Assembly: GCF_050003625.1 (NCBI RefSeq)
Contig: NC_134398.1
Span: 199,275,700-199,339,699 of the forward strand
Direction: 5' to 3'
Origin: Haematobia irritans
Taxonomy: Eukaryota > Arthropoda > Insecta > Diptera > Muscidae
Length of the DNA stretch: 64,000 bases
Part shown: piece by piece, positions 41,865-53,221 of the stretch
Numbering within the stretch: position 1 is the first letter of the stretch
How the letters are laid out: each line of letters starts with the position of its first letter
Position numbers and translations under genes: made by a program
The notes under the pieces: model-generated
The model's input: only the letters and a program-made list of their open reading frames with translations
Told to the model about the DNA's origin: nothing
The model's database searches: none

Positions 41865-44759
41865 CACCCCTCAAAAATCAAAATTTTGGTGAAAATCCTT
41901 GAAAAATTGAAATTTTTATATGAAAAACTTATTTTGGCAATATCTCCTTAAATATGCGTCCTAGAGCGATAAGGACGATAATTCGTGACCACACCTCAAA
42001 AATCAAAATTTTGGTGAAAATCCTTGAAAAATTTAAATTTTTATATGAAAAACTTATTTTGGCCACATCTCCTTAAATATGCGTCATAGAGCGAAAAGGA
42101 CGATAATTCGTGACCACCCCTCAAAAATCAAAATTTTGGTGAAAATCCTTGAAAAATTTAAATTTTTATATGAAAAACTTATTTTGGCCATATCTCCTTA
42201 AATATGCGTCATAGAGCGAAAAGGACGATAATTCGTGACCACCCCTCAAAAATCAAAATTTTGGTGAAAATCCTTGAAAAATTTAAATTTTTATATGAAA
42301 AACTTATTTTGGCCACATCTCCTTAAATATGCGTCCTAGAGCGAAAAGGACGATAAGTCGTGACCACCCCTCAAAAATAAAAATTTTGATGAAAATTCTT
42401 TGAAAAATTGAAATTTTTATATGAAAAACTTATTTTGGCCATATCTCCTTAAATATGCGTCCTAGAGCGAAAAGGACGATAATTCGTGACCACCCCTCAA
42501 AAATCAAAATTTTGATGAAAATCCTTCAAAAATTTAAATTTTTATATGAAAAACTTATTTTGGCCATATCTCCTTAAATATGCGTCCTAGAGCGAAAAGG
42601 ACGATAATTCGTGACCACCCCTCAAAAATCAAAATTTTGATGAAAATCCTTGAAAAATTGAAATTTTTATATGAAAAACTTATTTTGGCCATATCTCCTT
42701 AAATATGCGTCATAGAGCGAAAAGGACGATAATTCGTGACCACCCCTCAAAAATCAAAATTTTGGTGAAAATCCTTGAAAAATTTAAATTTTTATATGAA
42801 AAACTTATTTTGGCCATATCTCCTTAAATATGCGTCCTAGAGCGAAAAGGACGATAATTCGTGACCACCCCTCAAAAATCAAAATTTTGGTGAAAATCCT
42901 TGAAAAATTGAAATTTTTATATGAAAAACTTATTTTGGCCATATCTCCTTAAATATGCGTCCTAGAGCGATAAGGACGATAATTCGTGACCACCCCTCAA
43001 AAATCAAAATTTTGGTGAAAATCCTTGAAAAATTTAAATTTTTATATGAAAAACTTATTTTGGCCATATCTCCTTAAATATGCGTCCTAGAGCGAAATCA
43101 ATATTATGCTGAAAATCCTGAAAAAAATTAAATTTTTATATGAAAAACTTATTTTGGCCATATCTCCTTAAATATGCGTCCTAGAGCGAAAAGGACGATA
43201 ATTCGTGACCACCCCTCAAAAATCAAAATTTTGGTGAAAATCCTTGAAAAATTGAAATTTTTTATATGAAAAACTTATTTTGGCCATATCTCCTTAAATA
43301 TGCGTCCTAGAGCGAAAAGGACGATAATTCGTGACCACCCCTCAAAAATCAAAATTTTGGTGAAAATCTTTGAAAAATTTAAATTTTTATATGAAAAACT
43401 TATTTTGGCCATATCTCCTTAAATATGCGTCCTAGAGAGAAAAGGACGATAATTCGTGACCACCCCTCAAAAATCAAAATTTTTCCTAGAGCGATAAGGA
43501 CGATAATTCGTGACCACCCCTCACAAATCAAAATTTTGGTGAAAATCCTTGAAAAATTTAAATTTTTATATGAAAAACTTAGTTTGGCCATATCTCCTTA
43601 AATATGCGTCCTAGAGCGAAAAGGATGATAATTCGTGACCACCCCCCAAAAATCAATATTTTGATGAAAATCCTTAAAAAAATGAAATTTTTATATGAAA
43701 AACTTATTTTGGCCATATCTCCTTAAATATGCGTCCTAGAGCGATAAGGACGATAATTCGTGACCACCCCTCAAAAATCAAAATTTTGGTGAAAATCCTA
43801 GAAAATTTTAAATTTTTATATGAAAAACTTATTTTGGCCATATCTCCTTAAATATGCGTCCTAGAGCGATAAGGACGATAATTCGTGACCACACCTCAAA
43901 AATCAAAATTTTGGTGAAAATCCTTGAAAAATTTAAATTTTTATATGAAAAACTTATTTTGGCCATATCTCCTTAAATATGCGTCCTAGAGCGAAAAGGA
44001 TGATAATTCGTGACCACCCCCCAAAAATCTAAATTTTGATGAAAATCCTTGAAAAATTGAAATTTTTATATGAAAAACTTATTTTGGCCATATCTCCTTA
44101 AATATGCGTCCTAGAGCGAAAAGGACGATAATTCGTGACCACCCCTCAAAAATCAAAATTTTGGTGAAAATCCTTGAAAAATTGAAATTTTTATATGAAA
44201 AACTTATTTTGGCCATATCTCCTTAAATATGCGTCCTAGAGCGAAAAGGATGATAATTCGTGAGCACCCCCCAAAAATCTAAATTTTGATGAAAATCCTT
44301 AAAAAAATGAAATTTTTATATGAAAAACTTATTTTGGCCATATCTCCTTAAATATGCGTCCTAGAGCGAAATCAATATTTTGCTGAAAATCCTCAAAAAA
44401 ATTAAATTTTTATATGAAGAACTTATTTTGGCCATATCTCCTTAAATATGCGTCCTAGAGCGAAAAGGACGATAATTCGTGACCACCCCTCAAAAATCAA
44501 AATTTTGGTGAAAATCCTTGAAAAATTGGAAATTTTTATATGAAAAACTTATTTTGGCCATATCTCCTTAAATATGCGTCCTAGAGCGAAAAGGATGACA
44601 ATTCGTGACCACCCCCCCAAAAGTCAATATTTTGATGAAAATCCTCAAAAAAATGAAATTTTTATATGAAAAACTTATTTTGGCCATATCTCCTTAAATA
44701 TGCGTCCTAGAGCGATAAGGACGATAACTCGTGACCACCCCTCAAAAATCAAAATTTTC
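41865..44759 (+). repeat. Satellite block duplicated from 38,745-41,639 (second copy)
   Basis: This is the partner of the preceding block, at an offset of about 3,120 bp. The match is lost at 41,639/44,759, where the first copy continues AAAATTTTGG and this one AAAATTTTCATG. From here to the array end the TTTTCATGAAAATCC form of the monomer becomes frequent. Confidence 0.8.
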
Positions 44760-46705
44760 ATGAAAATCCATGCAAAAATTGAAATTTTTATATGAAAAAC
44801 TTATTTTGGCCATATCTCCTTAAATATGCGTCCTAGAGCGAAAAGGACGATAATTCGTGACCACCCCTCAAAAATCAAAATTTTGGTGAAAATCCTTGAA
44901 AAATTGAAATTTTTGTATGAAAAACTTATTTTGGTCATATCTCCTTAAATATGTGTCCTAGAGCGATAAGGACGATAATTCGTGACCACCTCTCAAAAAT
45001 CAAAATTTTGGTGAAAATCCTTGAAAAATTGAAATTTTTATATGAAAAACTTATTTTGGCCATATCTCCTTAAATATGCGTCCTAGAGCGAAAAGGATGA
45101 TAATTCGTGACCACCCCTTAAAAATCAAAATTTTCATGAAAATCCTTGCAAAAATTGAAATTTTTATATGAAAAACTTATTTTGGCCATATCTCCTTAAA
45201 TATGCGTCCTAGAGCAAAAAGGATGATAATTCGTGACCACCCCCCCAAAAATCAAAATTTTGATGAAAATCCTCAAAAAAATGAAATTTTTATATGAAAA
45301 ACTTATTTTGGCCACATCTCCTTAAATATGCGTCCTAGAGCGATAAGGACGATAATTCGTGACCATCCCTCAAAAATCAAAATTTTCATGAAAATCCTTG
45401 CAAAAATTGAAATTTTTATATGAAAAACTTATTTTGGCCATATCTCCTTAAATATGCGTCCTAGAGCGAAAAGGATGATAATTCGTGACCACCCCCCCAA
45501 AAGTCAATATTTTGATGAAAATCCTCAAAAAAATGAAATTTTTATATGAAAAACTTATTTTGGCCATATCTCCTTAAATATGCGTCCTAGAGCGATAAGG
45601 ACGATAACTCGTGACCACCCCTCAAAAATCAAAATTTTCATGAAAATCCATGCAAAAATTGAAATTTTTATATGAAAAACTTATTTTGGCCATATCTCCT
45701 TAAATATGCGTCCTAGAGCGAAAAGGACGATAATTCGTGACCACCCCTCAAAAATCAAAATTTTGGTGAAAATCCTTGAAAAATTGAAATTTTTGTATGA
45801 AAAACTTATTTTGGTCATATCTCCTTAAATATGTGTCCTAGAGCGATAAGGACGATAATTCGTGACCACCCCTCAAAAATCAAAATTTTGGTGAAAATCC
45901 TTGAAAAATTGAAATTTTTGTATGAAAAACTTATTTTGGTCATATCTCCTTAAATATGTGTCCTAGAGCGATAAGGACGATAATTCGTGACCACCTCTCA
46001 AAAATCAAAATTTTGGTGAAAATCCTTGAAAAATTGAAATTTTTATATGAAAAACTTATTTTGGCCATATCTCCTTAAATATGCGTCCTAGAGCGATAAG
46101 GACGATAATTCGTGACCATCCCTCAAAAATCAAAATTTTCATGAAAATCCTTGCAAAAATTAAAATTTTTATATGAAAAATTTGTTTTGGCCATATCTCT
46201 TTAAATATTCGTCCTAAAGCGAAAAGAACGATTATTCGTGACACCCCTCAAAAATCAAAATTTTGATGAAAATCCTCAAAAAAATGAAATTTTTATATGA
46301 AAAACTTATATTGGCCATATCTCCTTAAATATGCGTCCTAGAGCGAAAAGGACGATAATTCGTGACCACCCCTTAAAAATCAAAATTTTGATGAAAATCC
46401 TCAAAAAATGAAATTTTTATATGAAAAACTTATTTTGCCCATATCTCCTTAAATATGCGTCCTAGAGCGAAAAGGACGATAATTCGTGACCATCCCTCAA
46501 AAATCAAAATTTTTATGAAAATCCTGCAAAAATTAAAATTTTTATATGAAAAATTTATTTTGGTCATATCTCCTTAAAAATGCGTCCTAGAGCGATAAGG
46601 GCGATAATTCGTGACCATCCCTCAAAAAATCAAAATTTTCATGAGAATCCTTGCAATAATTAAAATTTTTATATGAAAAACTTATTTTGGCCATATCTCC
46701 TTAAA

Positions 46706-48650
46706 TATGCGTCCAGTCCATTCCAGACCACCCCTCCAAATTCAAAATTTTGATGAAAATCTTAAAAAAATGAAATTTTTATATGAAAAATTTATTTTGG
46801 CCATATCTGCCTAAATATGCGTCCCAGAGCGATAAGGACGATAATTCGTGACCATCCCTCAAAAATCAAAATTTTCATGAAAATCCATGCAAAAATTGAA
46901 ATTTTGACATGAAAAACTTATTTTGGCCATATCTCCTTAAATATGCGTCCTAGAGCGAAAAGGACGATAATTCGTGACCACCCCTCAAAAATCAAAATTT
47001 TGGTGAAAATCCTTGAAAAATTGAAATTTTTGTATGAAAAACTTATTTTGGTCATATCTCCTTTAATATGCGTCCTAGAGCGAAAAGGACGATAATTCGT
47101 GACCAACCCTCAAAAATCAAAATGTTGGTGAAAATCCTTGAAAAATTGAAATTTTTATATGAAAAACTTATTTTGGCCATATCTCCTTAAATATGCGTCC
47201 TAGAGCGAAAAGGACGATAATTCGTGACCATCCCTTAAAAATAAAAATTTTCATGAAAATCCTTGCAAAAATTGAAATTTTTATATGAAAAACTTATTTT
47301 GGCCATATCTCCTTAAATATGCGTCCTAGAGCGAAAAGGTTGATAATTCGTGACCACCCCTCAAAAATCAAAATTTTGATGAAATTCCTCCAAAAATGAA
47401 ATTTTTATATGAAAAACTTATTTTGGTCATATCTCCTTAAATATGCGCCCTAGAGTGAAAAGGACGATAATTCGTGACCACTCCTCAAAAATCAAAATGT
47501 TGATGAAAATCCTCAAAAAAATGAAATTTTTATATAAAAAACTTATTTTGGCCAGATCTCCTTAAGTATGCGTCCTAGAGCGATAAGGGCGATAATTCGT
47601 GACCATCCCTCAAAAAATCAAAATTTTCATGAGAATCCTTGCAATAATTAAAATTTTTATATGAAAACCTTATTTTGGCCATATCTCCTTAATTATGCGT
47701 CCTAGAGCGAAAAGCACGAAAATTCGTGACCACCCCTTAAATATCAAAATTTTGATGAAAATCCTCAAAAAAATGAAATTTTCATATGAAAAACTTATTT
47801 TGACCATATCTCCTTAAATATGCACCCTAGAGCGAAAAGGACGAAAATTCGTGATCACCCCTCAAAAATCAAAATGTTGATGAAATTTGGATCCTTAAAT
47901 GTGCGTCCTAGAACGAAAAGGACGATAATTCGTGACCATCCCTCAAAAATCAAAATTTTCATAAAAATCCATGCAAAAATTGAAATTTTGACATGAAAAA
48001 CATATTTTGGCCATATCTCCTTAAATATGCGTCCTAGAGCGAAAAGGACGATAATTCGTGACCACCCCTAAAAAATCAAAATTTTGGTGAAAATCCTTGA
48101 AAATTTGAAATTTTTGTATGAAAAACTTATTTTGGTCATATTTCCTTAAATATGCGTCCTAGAGCGAAAAGGACGATAATTCGTGACCAACCCTCAAAAA
48201 TCAAAATGTTGATCAAAATCCTCAAAAAAATTAAATTTTTATATGAAAAACTTATTTTGGCCATATCTCCTTAAATATGCGTCCTAGAGCGAAAAGGACG
48301 ATAATTCGTGACCATCCCTTAAAAATAAAAATTTTCATGAAAATCCTTGCAAAAATTGAAATTTTTATATGAAAAACTTATTTTGGCCATATCTCCTTAA
48401 ATATGCGTCCTAGAGCGAAAAGGTTGATAATTCGTGACCATCCCTCAAAAATCAAAATTTTCATGAAAATCCATGCAAAAATTGAAATTTTAATATGCGT
48501 CCTAGAGCGAAAAGGATGATAATTCGTGACCACCCCCCCCCAAAATCAAAATTTTGATGAAAATCCTCCAAAAATGAAATTTTTATATGAAAAACTTATT
48601 TTGGCCATATCTCCTTAAATATGCGTCCAGTCCATTCCAGACCACCCCTC
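46706..48650 (+). repeat. Decayed array edge with two odd AGTCCATTCC monomers
   Basis: Within the diverged right flank, two monomers replace the usual TAGAGCG...CGTGACC half with AGTCCATTCCAGACCACC, at 46,711 and 48,625, 1,914 bp apart. Both continue CTCCAAATTCAAAATTTTG, so they derive from one altered ancestor that was duplicated. Point changes and small deletions are far denser here than before 45 kb. Confidence 0.6.
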
Positions 48651-49759
48651 CAAATTCAAAATTTTGATGAAAATCTTAAAAAAATGAAATTTTTATATGA
48701 AAAACTTATTTTGGCCATACCTCCTTAAATATGCGTCCTAGAGCGAAAAGGATGATAATTCGTGACCACCCCCCAAAAATCAATATTTTGATGAAAATCC
48801 TCAAAAAAATGAAATATTTATATGAAAAACTTATTTTGGCCATATCTCCTTAAATATGCGTCCTAGAGCGATAAGGACGATAATTCGTGACCACCCCTCA
48901 AAAATTAAAATTTTGGTGAAAATCCTTGAAAAATTGAAATTTTTATATGAAAAACTTATTTTGGCCATATCTCCTTAAATATGCGTCCTAGAGCGAAAAG
49001 GACGATAATTCGTGACCACCCCTCAAAAATCAAAATATTGATGAAAATCCTTGAAAAAAAGAAATTTTTATATGAAAAACTTATTTTGGCCATATCTCCT
49101 TAAATATGCGTCCTAGAGCGAAAAGGACGATAATTCGTGACCCCCCTCAAAAATCAAAATTTTGGTGAAAATCCTTGAAAAATTGAAATTTTTATATGAA
49201 AAACTTATTTTGGCCATATCTCCTTAAATATGCGTCCTAGAGCGAAAAGGACGATAATTCGTGACCACCCCTTAAAAATCAAAATTTTGATGAAAATCCT
49301 TGAAAATTTGAAATTTTTATATGAAAAACTTATTTTGGCCATATCTCCTTAAATATGCGTCCTAGAGCGAAGAGGACGATAATTGGTGACCACCCCTCAA
49401 AAATCAAAATTTAGATGAAAATCCTTGAAAAAATTAAATTTTTATATGAAAAAGTTATTTTGGCCAGATCTCCTTAAATATGCGTCCTAGAGCGAAAAGG
49501 ACGATAATTCGAGACCACCCCCCGAAAGTCAAAATTTAGATTAAAATCCTTGAAAAATTGCAATTTTTATATGAAAAACTTATGTTGGCCATATCTCCTT
49601 AAATATGCGTCCTAGAGCGAAAAGAACAATAATTTGTAACCACCCCTCAAAAATCAAAATTTTGATGAAAATCCTTGAACATTTTAAATTTTTATATGAA
49701 GAACTTATTTTGGCCACATCTTCTTAAATATGCATTCTAGAGCGAAAAGTACAAAAATT

Positions 49760-51330
49760 AATGTATTTTATATGCAAATCTTCTAGACGCCGCAATTTTA
49801 TACGTTTAGGTTGACATCAGCCATCGAGGAATTGGGCGAATGTTTTTGAGTCATTCAGTATCCTTAGCGACGAATTGCCAATTTTTTTTTGATGGACATA
49901 TTTTCACGTGATATAACAAAGGGTCAACGATTTTTCTTTCGATTAGAATTCAATTACATTTTTTCCATATTTCATAATTAATTTTTTACCCGCCAATGTT
50001 TGATCTTTGAGAAAAGTAATTAAAATTGTTTTATGTTCTTAAATTTATTTGGCAAAAGTCAATAGAATCCTTGTGGAAAATAATAAAAAAACGAAAACAT
50101 AGATAAATATTCATTTATTCGTTTAAATAATAATATGACTGGGATCCTTTGTTGAGTTAACGAAATAAATGTAAATAAGAAATGAATTAAACTCAGGCCT
50201 TTATATTCCCAAAAATAATAGAATATGAACAGGGAGAAAAGAATTTCACAAGTCCTTGATGATGATGAAGAGTGAGTCAAAATATTTTATAAAAGACTTT
50301 TTCACAAACTCATATATAGTTGAAATTTGAGATCTAATAGTAAACAATTGGCTTACCTGAAGCATTGCGAATATTAATTAGTAATTAATTAACTACACCA
50401 CATTCCAAACACTTGAATGCTTGAGGAATCATTGAAAAAAATAATTAGTTTGTAAAAAAAATGAAAAGAGTAAGTTCTGATATTTACTGCGTTTCAAAAC
50501 TTTTGAATATAGGCATACAATTCCCAAAGATAAGTACTTTCCAAATATTCCTAGTGCTTGTATGAAATTTCTTAATCGCCTCAATGAGCCTTTAGATTGA
50601 TGTGGCTCCTTATTTGTTAATGACTTCTGGATTTGATTCAACCATCCACGATTAGACCAAAGCAAACACCACTACACACACACACACTCTCTTATTCAAT
50701 ACTTAAATCATATGCCTTATTCTTCTTCTCCTTCATGTGGTTGCATTTGGTCCAATGACAACATCCAATCGCTACCACTCGCCATGTAATCCATTCCTGT
50801 GAGTTGCGTCCTTTGAAAACTAAACAAGCAGCAATCAATCTTAAAGGCTCTCCAAAAGCAAAATTGATCCACAAATCACAAGCAAACAAATAAATTTCAA
50901 GTGTACTTCAAGCAATCTCCACTTATCCACCAATGATTTCTCTCATGCCCTCATGCCATGTTGCTTCCTTCATTGCCATCAAAGTCCTAGAGAAGGAAGG
51001 TCATTTCCATGGTCTTGTTAGGGTTTCATTACTAGTGTGATTGTGTCCTATTTGAAAGGAGGCAAATTTGGAAAAACCAGGGTATTGAATTAGAAGCTGT
51101 TTGTTGGTGGTAATGAATGGTTTGAATTTATGACCACAATTAATGTTCGACATTCTCGTTATTTTTTTTAAAGGGAATGGGAAGAAATGTACTTGTTTGT
51201 GTTTATTTTAATGCTAATGCAATAGGAATGGAATAGGATTTAAATACTGATGCATTAGGAACACATTGAAAGCTGCTTGTCGTATCCAGACGAAGACACA
51301 CACAAAAATGTTCCTTCTACAGATGCCAGT
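49760..51330. other. AT-rich flank of the satellite, no gene recognised
   Basis: Sequence beyond the satellite border does not resemble the 125-bp monomer. Only short open frames occur, and none shows a recognisable domain or a convincing initiator context. A CA-type microsatellite lies at about 50,674-50,691. No promoter, RNA gene or transposon terminus was identified. Confidence 0.6.
50674..50691 (+). repeat. (CA)n microsatellite
   Basis: This is a run of CACACACACACAC followed by TCTCTC. It is an ordinary dinucleotide repeat in otherwise unrecognised DNA. Confidence 0.85.
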
Positions 51331-51379
51331 TTGTGGATCTAATCAAAGGCCAGTTTAAAATTCTTCCCATCTATTCTAG

Positions 51380-51491
51380 AATTTATGATTAGGCATTTGT
51401 CGAATTGTCGGATCAAATGGGAATTGCGGCCTCTGGGGTCCCAATCATTCAAATCGGCGGAACGGTTTATGGTAGATGGCGACTATATATA
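51380..51491 (-). repeat. Fragment of muscoid interspersed repeat (HINE-like unit)
   Basis: The motifs TGCGGCCTCTGGGGTC, CAAATCGGCGGAACGGTTTAT and GACTATATATA resemble, with decay, the GGGATCGGTTTATATGGGG...CTATATATA core found in the internal repeats of the HINE-like elements further along the window. It ends at the TA into which the mariner copy is inserted, so it is the older element here. Confidence 0.4.
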
Positions 51492-51667
51492 AAAGGTTGG
51501 CTGATAAGTCCCCGGTCTGACACATAGATGGTGCCGCTAGTATTAAATGCATATTATTTTTATATAGTACCAACCTTCAAATGATTCGTGTCAGAATTTG
51601 ACGTCTGTAAGTCAATTAGTTTGTGAGATAGAGCGTCTTTTGTGAAGCAACTTTTGTTATTGTGAAA
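51492..51667 (+). mobile_element. Himar1-like mariner, 5' terminal inverted repeat and leader
   Basis: The segment starts after a TA with AAAGGTTGGCTGATAAGTCC and CCGGTCT, a 27-bp terminus very similar to the inverted repeat of the irritans-subfamily mariner Himar1. It continues into a leader (GACACATAGATGG, GATAGAGCGTCTTTTG, GTTATTGTGAAA) that normally lies directly upstream of the transposase start codon. Here the leader is cut by a 1.55-kb insertion and resumes at 53,218. The recognition is from memory of the family. Confidence 0.85.
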
Positions 51668-52149
51668 CAAGTATATACAGCACTAAGTTCGGCCGGGCCG
51701 AATCTTAAATACCCGCCACCATGAACCAAATATTAGGGTTTCCTTTGAAATTTCAGGAGGGCTTGAGGACTTGAGGACACTTCCCGAAGATAAATTTAAA
51801 GATTTCACTTATGAGGACTATATCAGATTTTGGAGTTACAAGAACCATTTTTGTTTGAGTTTTAGAGGAATCATTAACATCTCTTGTAAGTGTGCAAGAA
51901 AATTATAAAATAACGTCTTGATTTGAAATCTTAAATCTGTAGAAGTAAAATCTGGAAATTTTACATTGAGTTTCAAGCAATTTTCATGATCAGTGCGCCT
52001 TCTGCACCCTCAAGAAGTGAAGTCGGTCTATATGGAGGCATTACCAAATGGACCGATAAAAACTTAATCCGATACACGTTTTTGTGAGCCTCAAATACCA
52101 GAATATTTACAATTTCAGGCAAATCAGATAAAAACTACGGTTTGTAGAA

Positions 52150-52950
52150 ACCCAAGGAGTTAAATCGGGGGATCGTTCTTCTGGGGGCTATACTAAAATA
52201 TGGACCGATACTCATTGTTTTCGGCACACCTCTTTATGACCCGAAAATACCTCCAATTTCAGGCAAATAGGATAAAAAGTTCGGATTCTAGAAGCCCAAG
52301 AAGTAAAATCGGGAATTCGGTCTATATGGGGGCTATACCAAAATATGAACCGATACTCACCATTTTCGGAGCACCTCTTTATGGTCCTAAAATACCTCTA
52401 GATTTCCAATTTCAGACAAATTGGATAAAAACTACGGTTTCTATAAGCCCAAGACCCCAAATCGGGAGGTCGCTTTATATGGGGACCATACCAAAACATG
52501 GACCAATACTCACAATTTTTGGCACACGTATTTGTGGTCCTACAATACCTCTAGATTTCCAATTTCAGGTAAAGTGAATAAAAACTGCGGTTTCTTAAGC
52601 CCAAGAAGTAAAATCGGGAGATCGGTCTATAGGGTGGCTATACCAAAATATGGAGCGATACTCACAATTTTTGGCACACGTATTTGTGGTCCTACAATAC
52701 CTCTGGATTTCCAATTTCAGGTAAATTGAATAAAAACTGCGGTTTCTATAAGCCCAAGAAGTAAAATCGGGAGATCGGTCTATATGGGGGCTATACCAAA
52801 ACATGGACCGCTACTCACCATTTTTTGAACACCTCTTTATGGTCATAAAATACCTCTAGATTTCAAATTTCAGGCCAATTGGATAAAAACTTCGATTTCT
52901 ATAAGCCCAATACCCCAAATCGGGAGGTCGGTTTATATGGGGACTATATC
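52150..52950 (-). repeat. Internal 153-bp tandem repeats of the nested element
   Basis: The motif AAATCGGG begins at 52,162, 52,306, 52,459, 52,611, 52,764 and 52,917, so five intervals are 144, 153, 152, 153 and 153 bp. Each unit also carries GGTCTATATGGGGGCTATA followed by CCAAAATATGGACCGATACTC. The array accounts for several short open frames of about 70-125 codons that read through more than one unit, because 153 is a multiple of three. These frames are not considered genes. Confidence 0.85.
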
Positions 52951-53066
52951 AAAACCTGGACCGATATAGCCCATCTTCGAACTTGACCTGCCTGCAGACA
53001 AAAGACGAGTTTGTGCAAAATTTCAGCACGATTGCTTCATTATTGAAGACTGTAGCGTGATTATAA

Positions 53067-53118
53067 CAGACAGACAGGCAGACAGACAGACAGACAGACA
53101 GACAGGCGGACAGAAGGA
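53067..53118 (+). repeat. (CAGA)n microsatellite of the nested element
   Basis: This is a run of CAGACAGACAGG-type tetranucleotides ending GGCGGACAGAAGG. On the element's own strand it reads (GTCT/GTCC)n, the GTCY-type microsatellite found at the same relative place, beside the internal repeats, in the other HINE-like copy of this window. Confidence 0.85.
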
Positions 53119-53221
53119 CATCGTTATATCGTCTTAGAATTTCTCCCTGATCAAGAATATAATACTTTATATAGTCGGAAATTGATATTTCGTCACCATT
53201 CTATGATGGTGGGTATAAAAA

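Larger units (their letters stand above)
1..49759 (+). repeat. 125-bp satellite DNA array, about 400 monomers
   Basis: A tandem repeat fills this whole stretch. Successive copies of the landmark CAAAATTTTGGTGAAAATCC start 125 bp apart (positions 1, 126 and so on), giving about 398 monomers, all in the same orientation, with no transposon or unique DNA between them. Each monomer has an A/T-tract half (AAAATTTT, then AAATTTAAATTT, then TATATGAAAAAC) and a more mixed half (TGGCCATATCTCC, GCGTCCTAGAGCG, GATAATTCGTGACCACCCC). The array runs off the left edge of the window, so its true length is unknown. Because 125 is not a multiple of three, no reading frame can persist through standard monomers, and no protein is expected. 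The family was not recognised by name. A long, homogeneous, single-orientation array is typical of centromeric or pericentromeric heterochromatin, but location and function are inferred. Confidence 0.97.
51668..53217 (-). mobile_element. HINE-like non-autonomous element nested in mariner
   Basis: About 1,550 bp separate the mariner leader from its start codon, so this is an insertion. Read on the minus strand it begins TATACCCACCATCATAG, then has a (GTCT/GTCC)n microsatellite, an array of about 153-bp units, and a 3' hairpin (TTCGGCCGGGCCGAA at 51,688-51,702 on the plus strand) before a terminal ACTTG. It encodes nothing recognisable. It sits between A and A on the plus strand (T and T on its own strand), with no clear target duplication. 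This layout matches what is described for Helentron-associated elements such as DINE-1. The family assignment is inferred from architecture, since no helicase or Rep protein is present. Confidence 0.6.

Noticed and set aside
6167..47106. Thirteen open frames of 62-69 codons on both strands inside the satellite, some identical
   Set aside because: They appear only where deletion variants or adjacent monomers chance to keep a frame open. The 125-bp period shifts frame at every copy, and identical ones are explained by block duplication of the DNA.
1..49759. CRISPR array
   Set aside because: The repeats abut without unique spacers, the unit is 125 bp, and the context is eukaryotic.
1..49759. 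CENP-B-box-like motif in the monomer
   Set aside because: No segment fits the known TTCG...CGGGA box; the TTCGTGACC in the monomer is only a partial resemblance.
50059..50889. Minus-strand open frames of 65-78 codons in the flank
   Set aside because: No domain, biased AT-rich composition, no shared frame or splice logic between them.
52200..52804. Open frames of 69-125 codons at the nested element
   Set aside because: They are read-through of the 153-bp internal repeats, whose length is a multiple of three; the peptide repeats simply mirror the DNA repeats.
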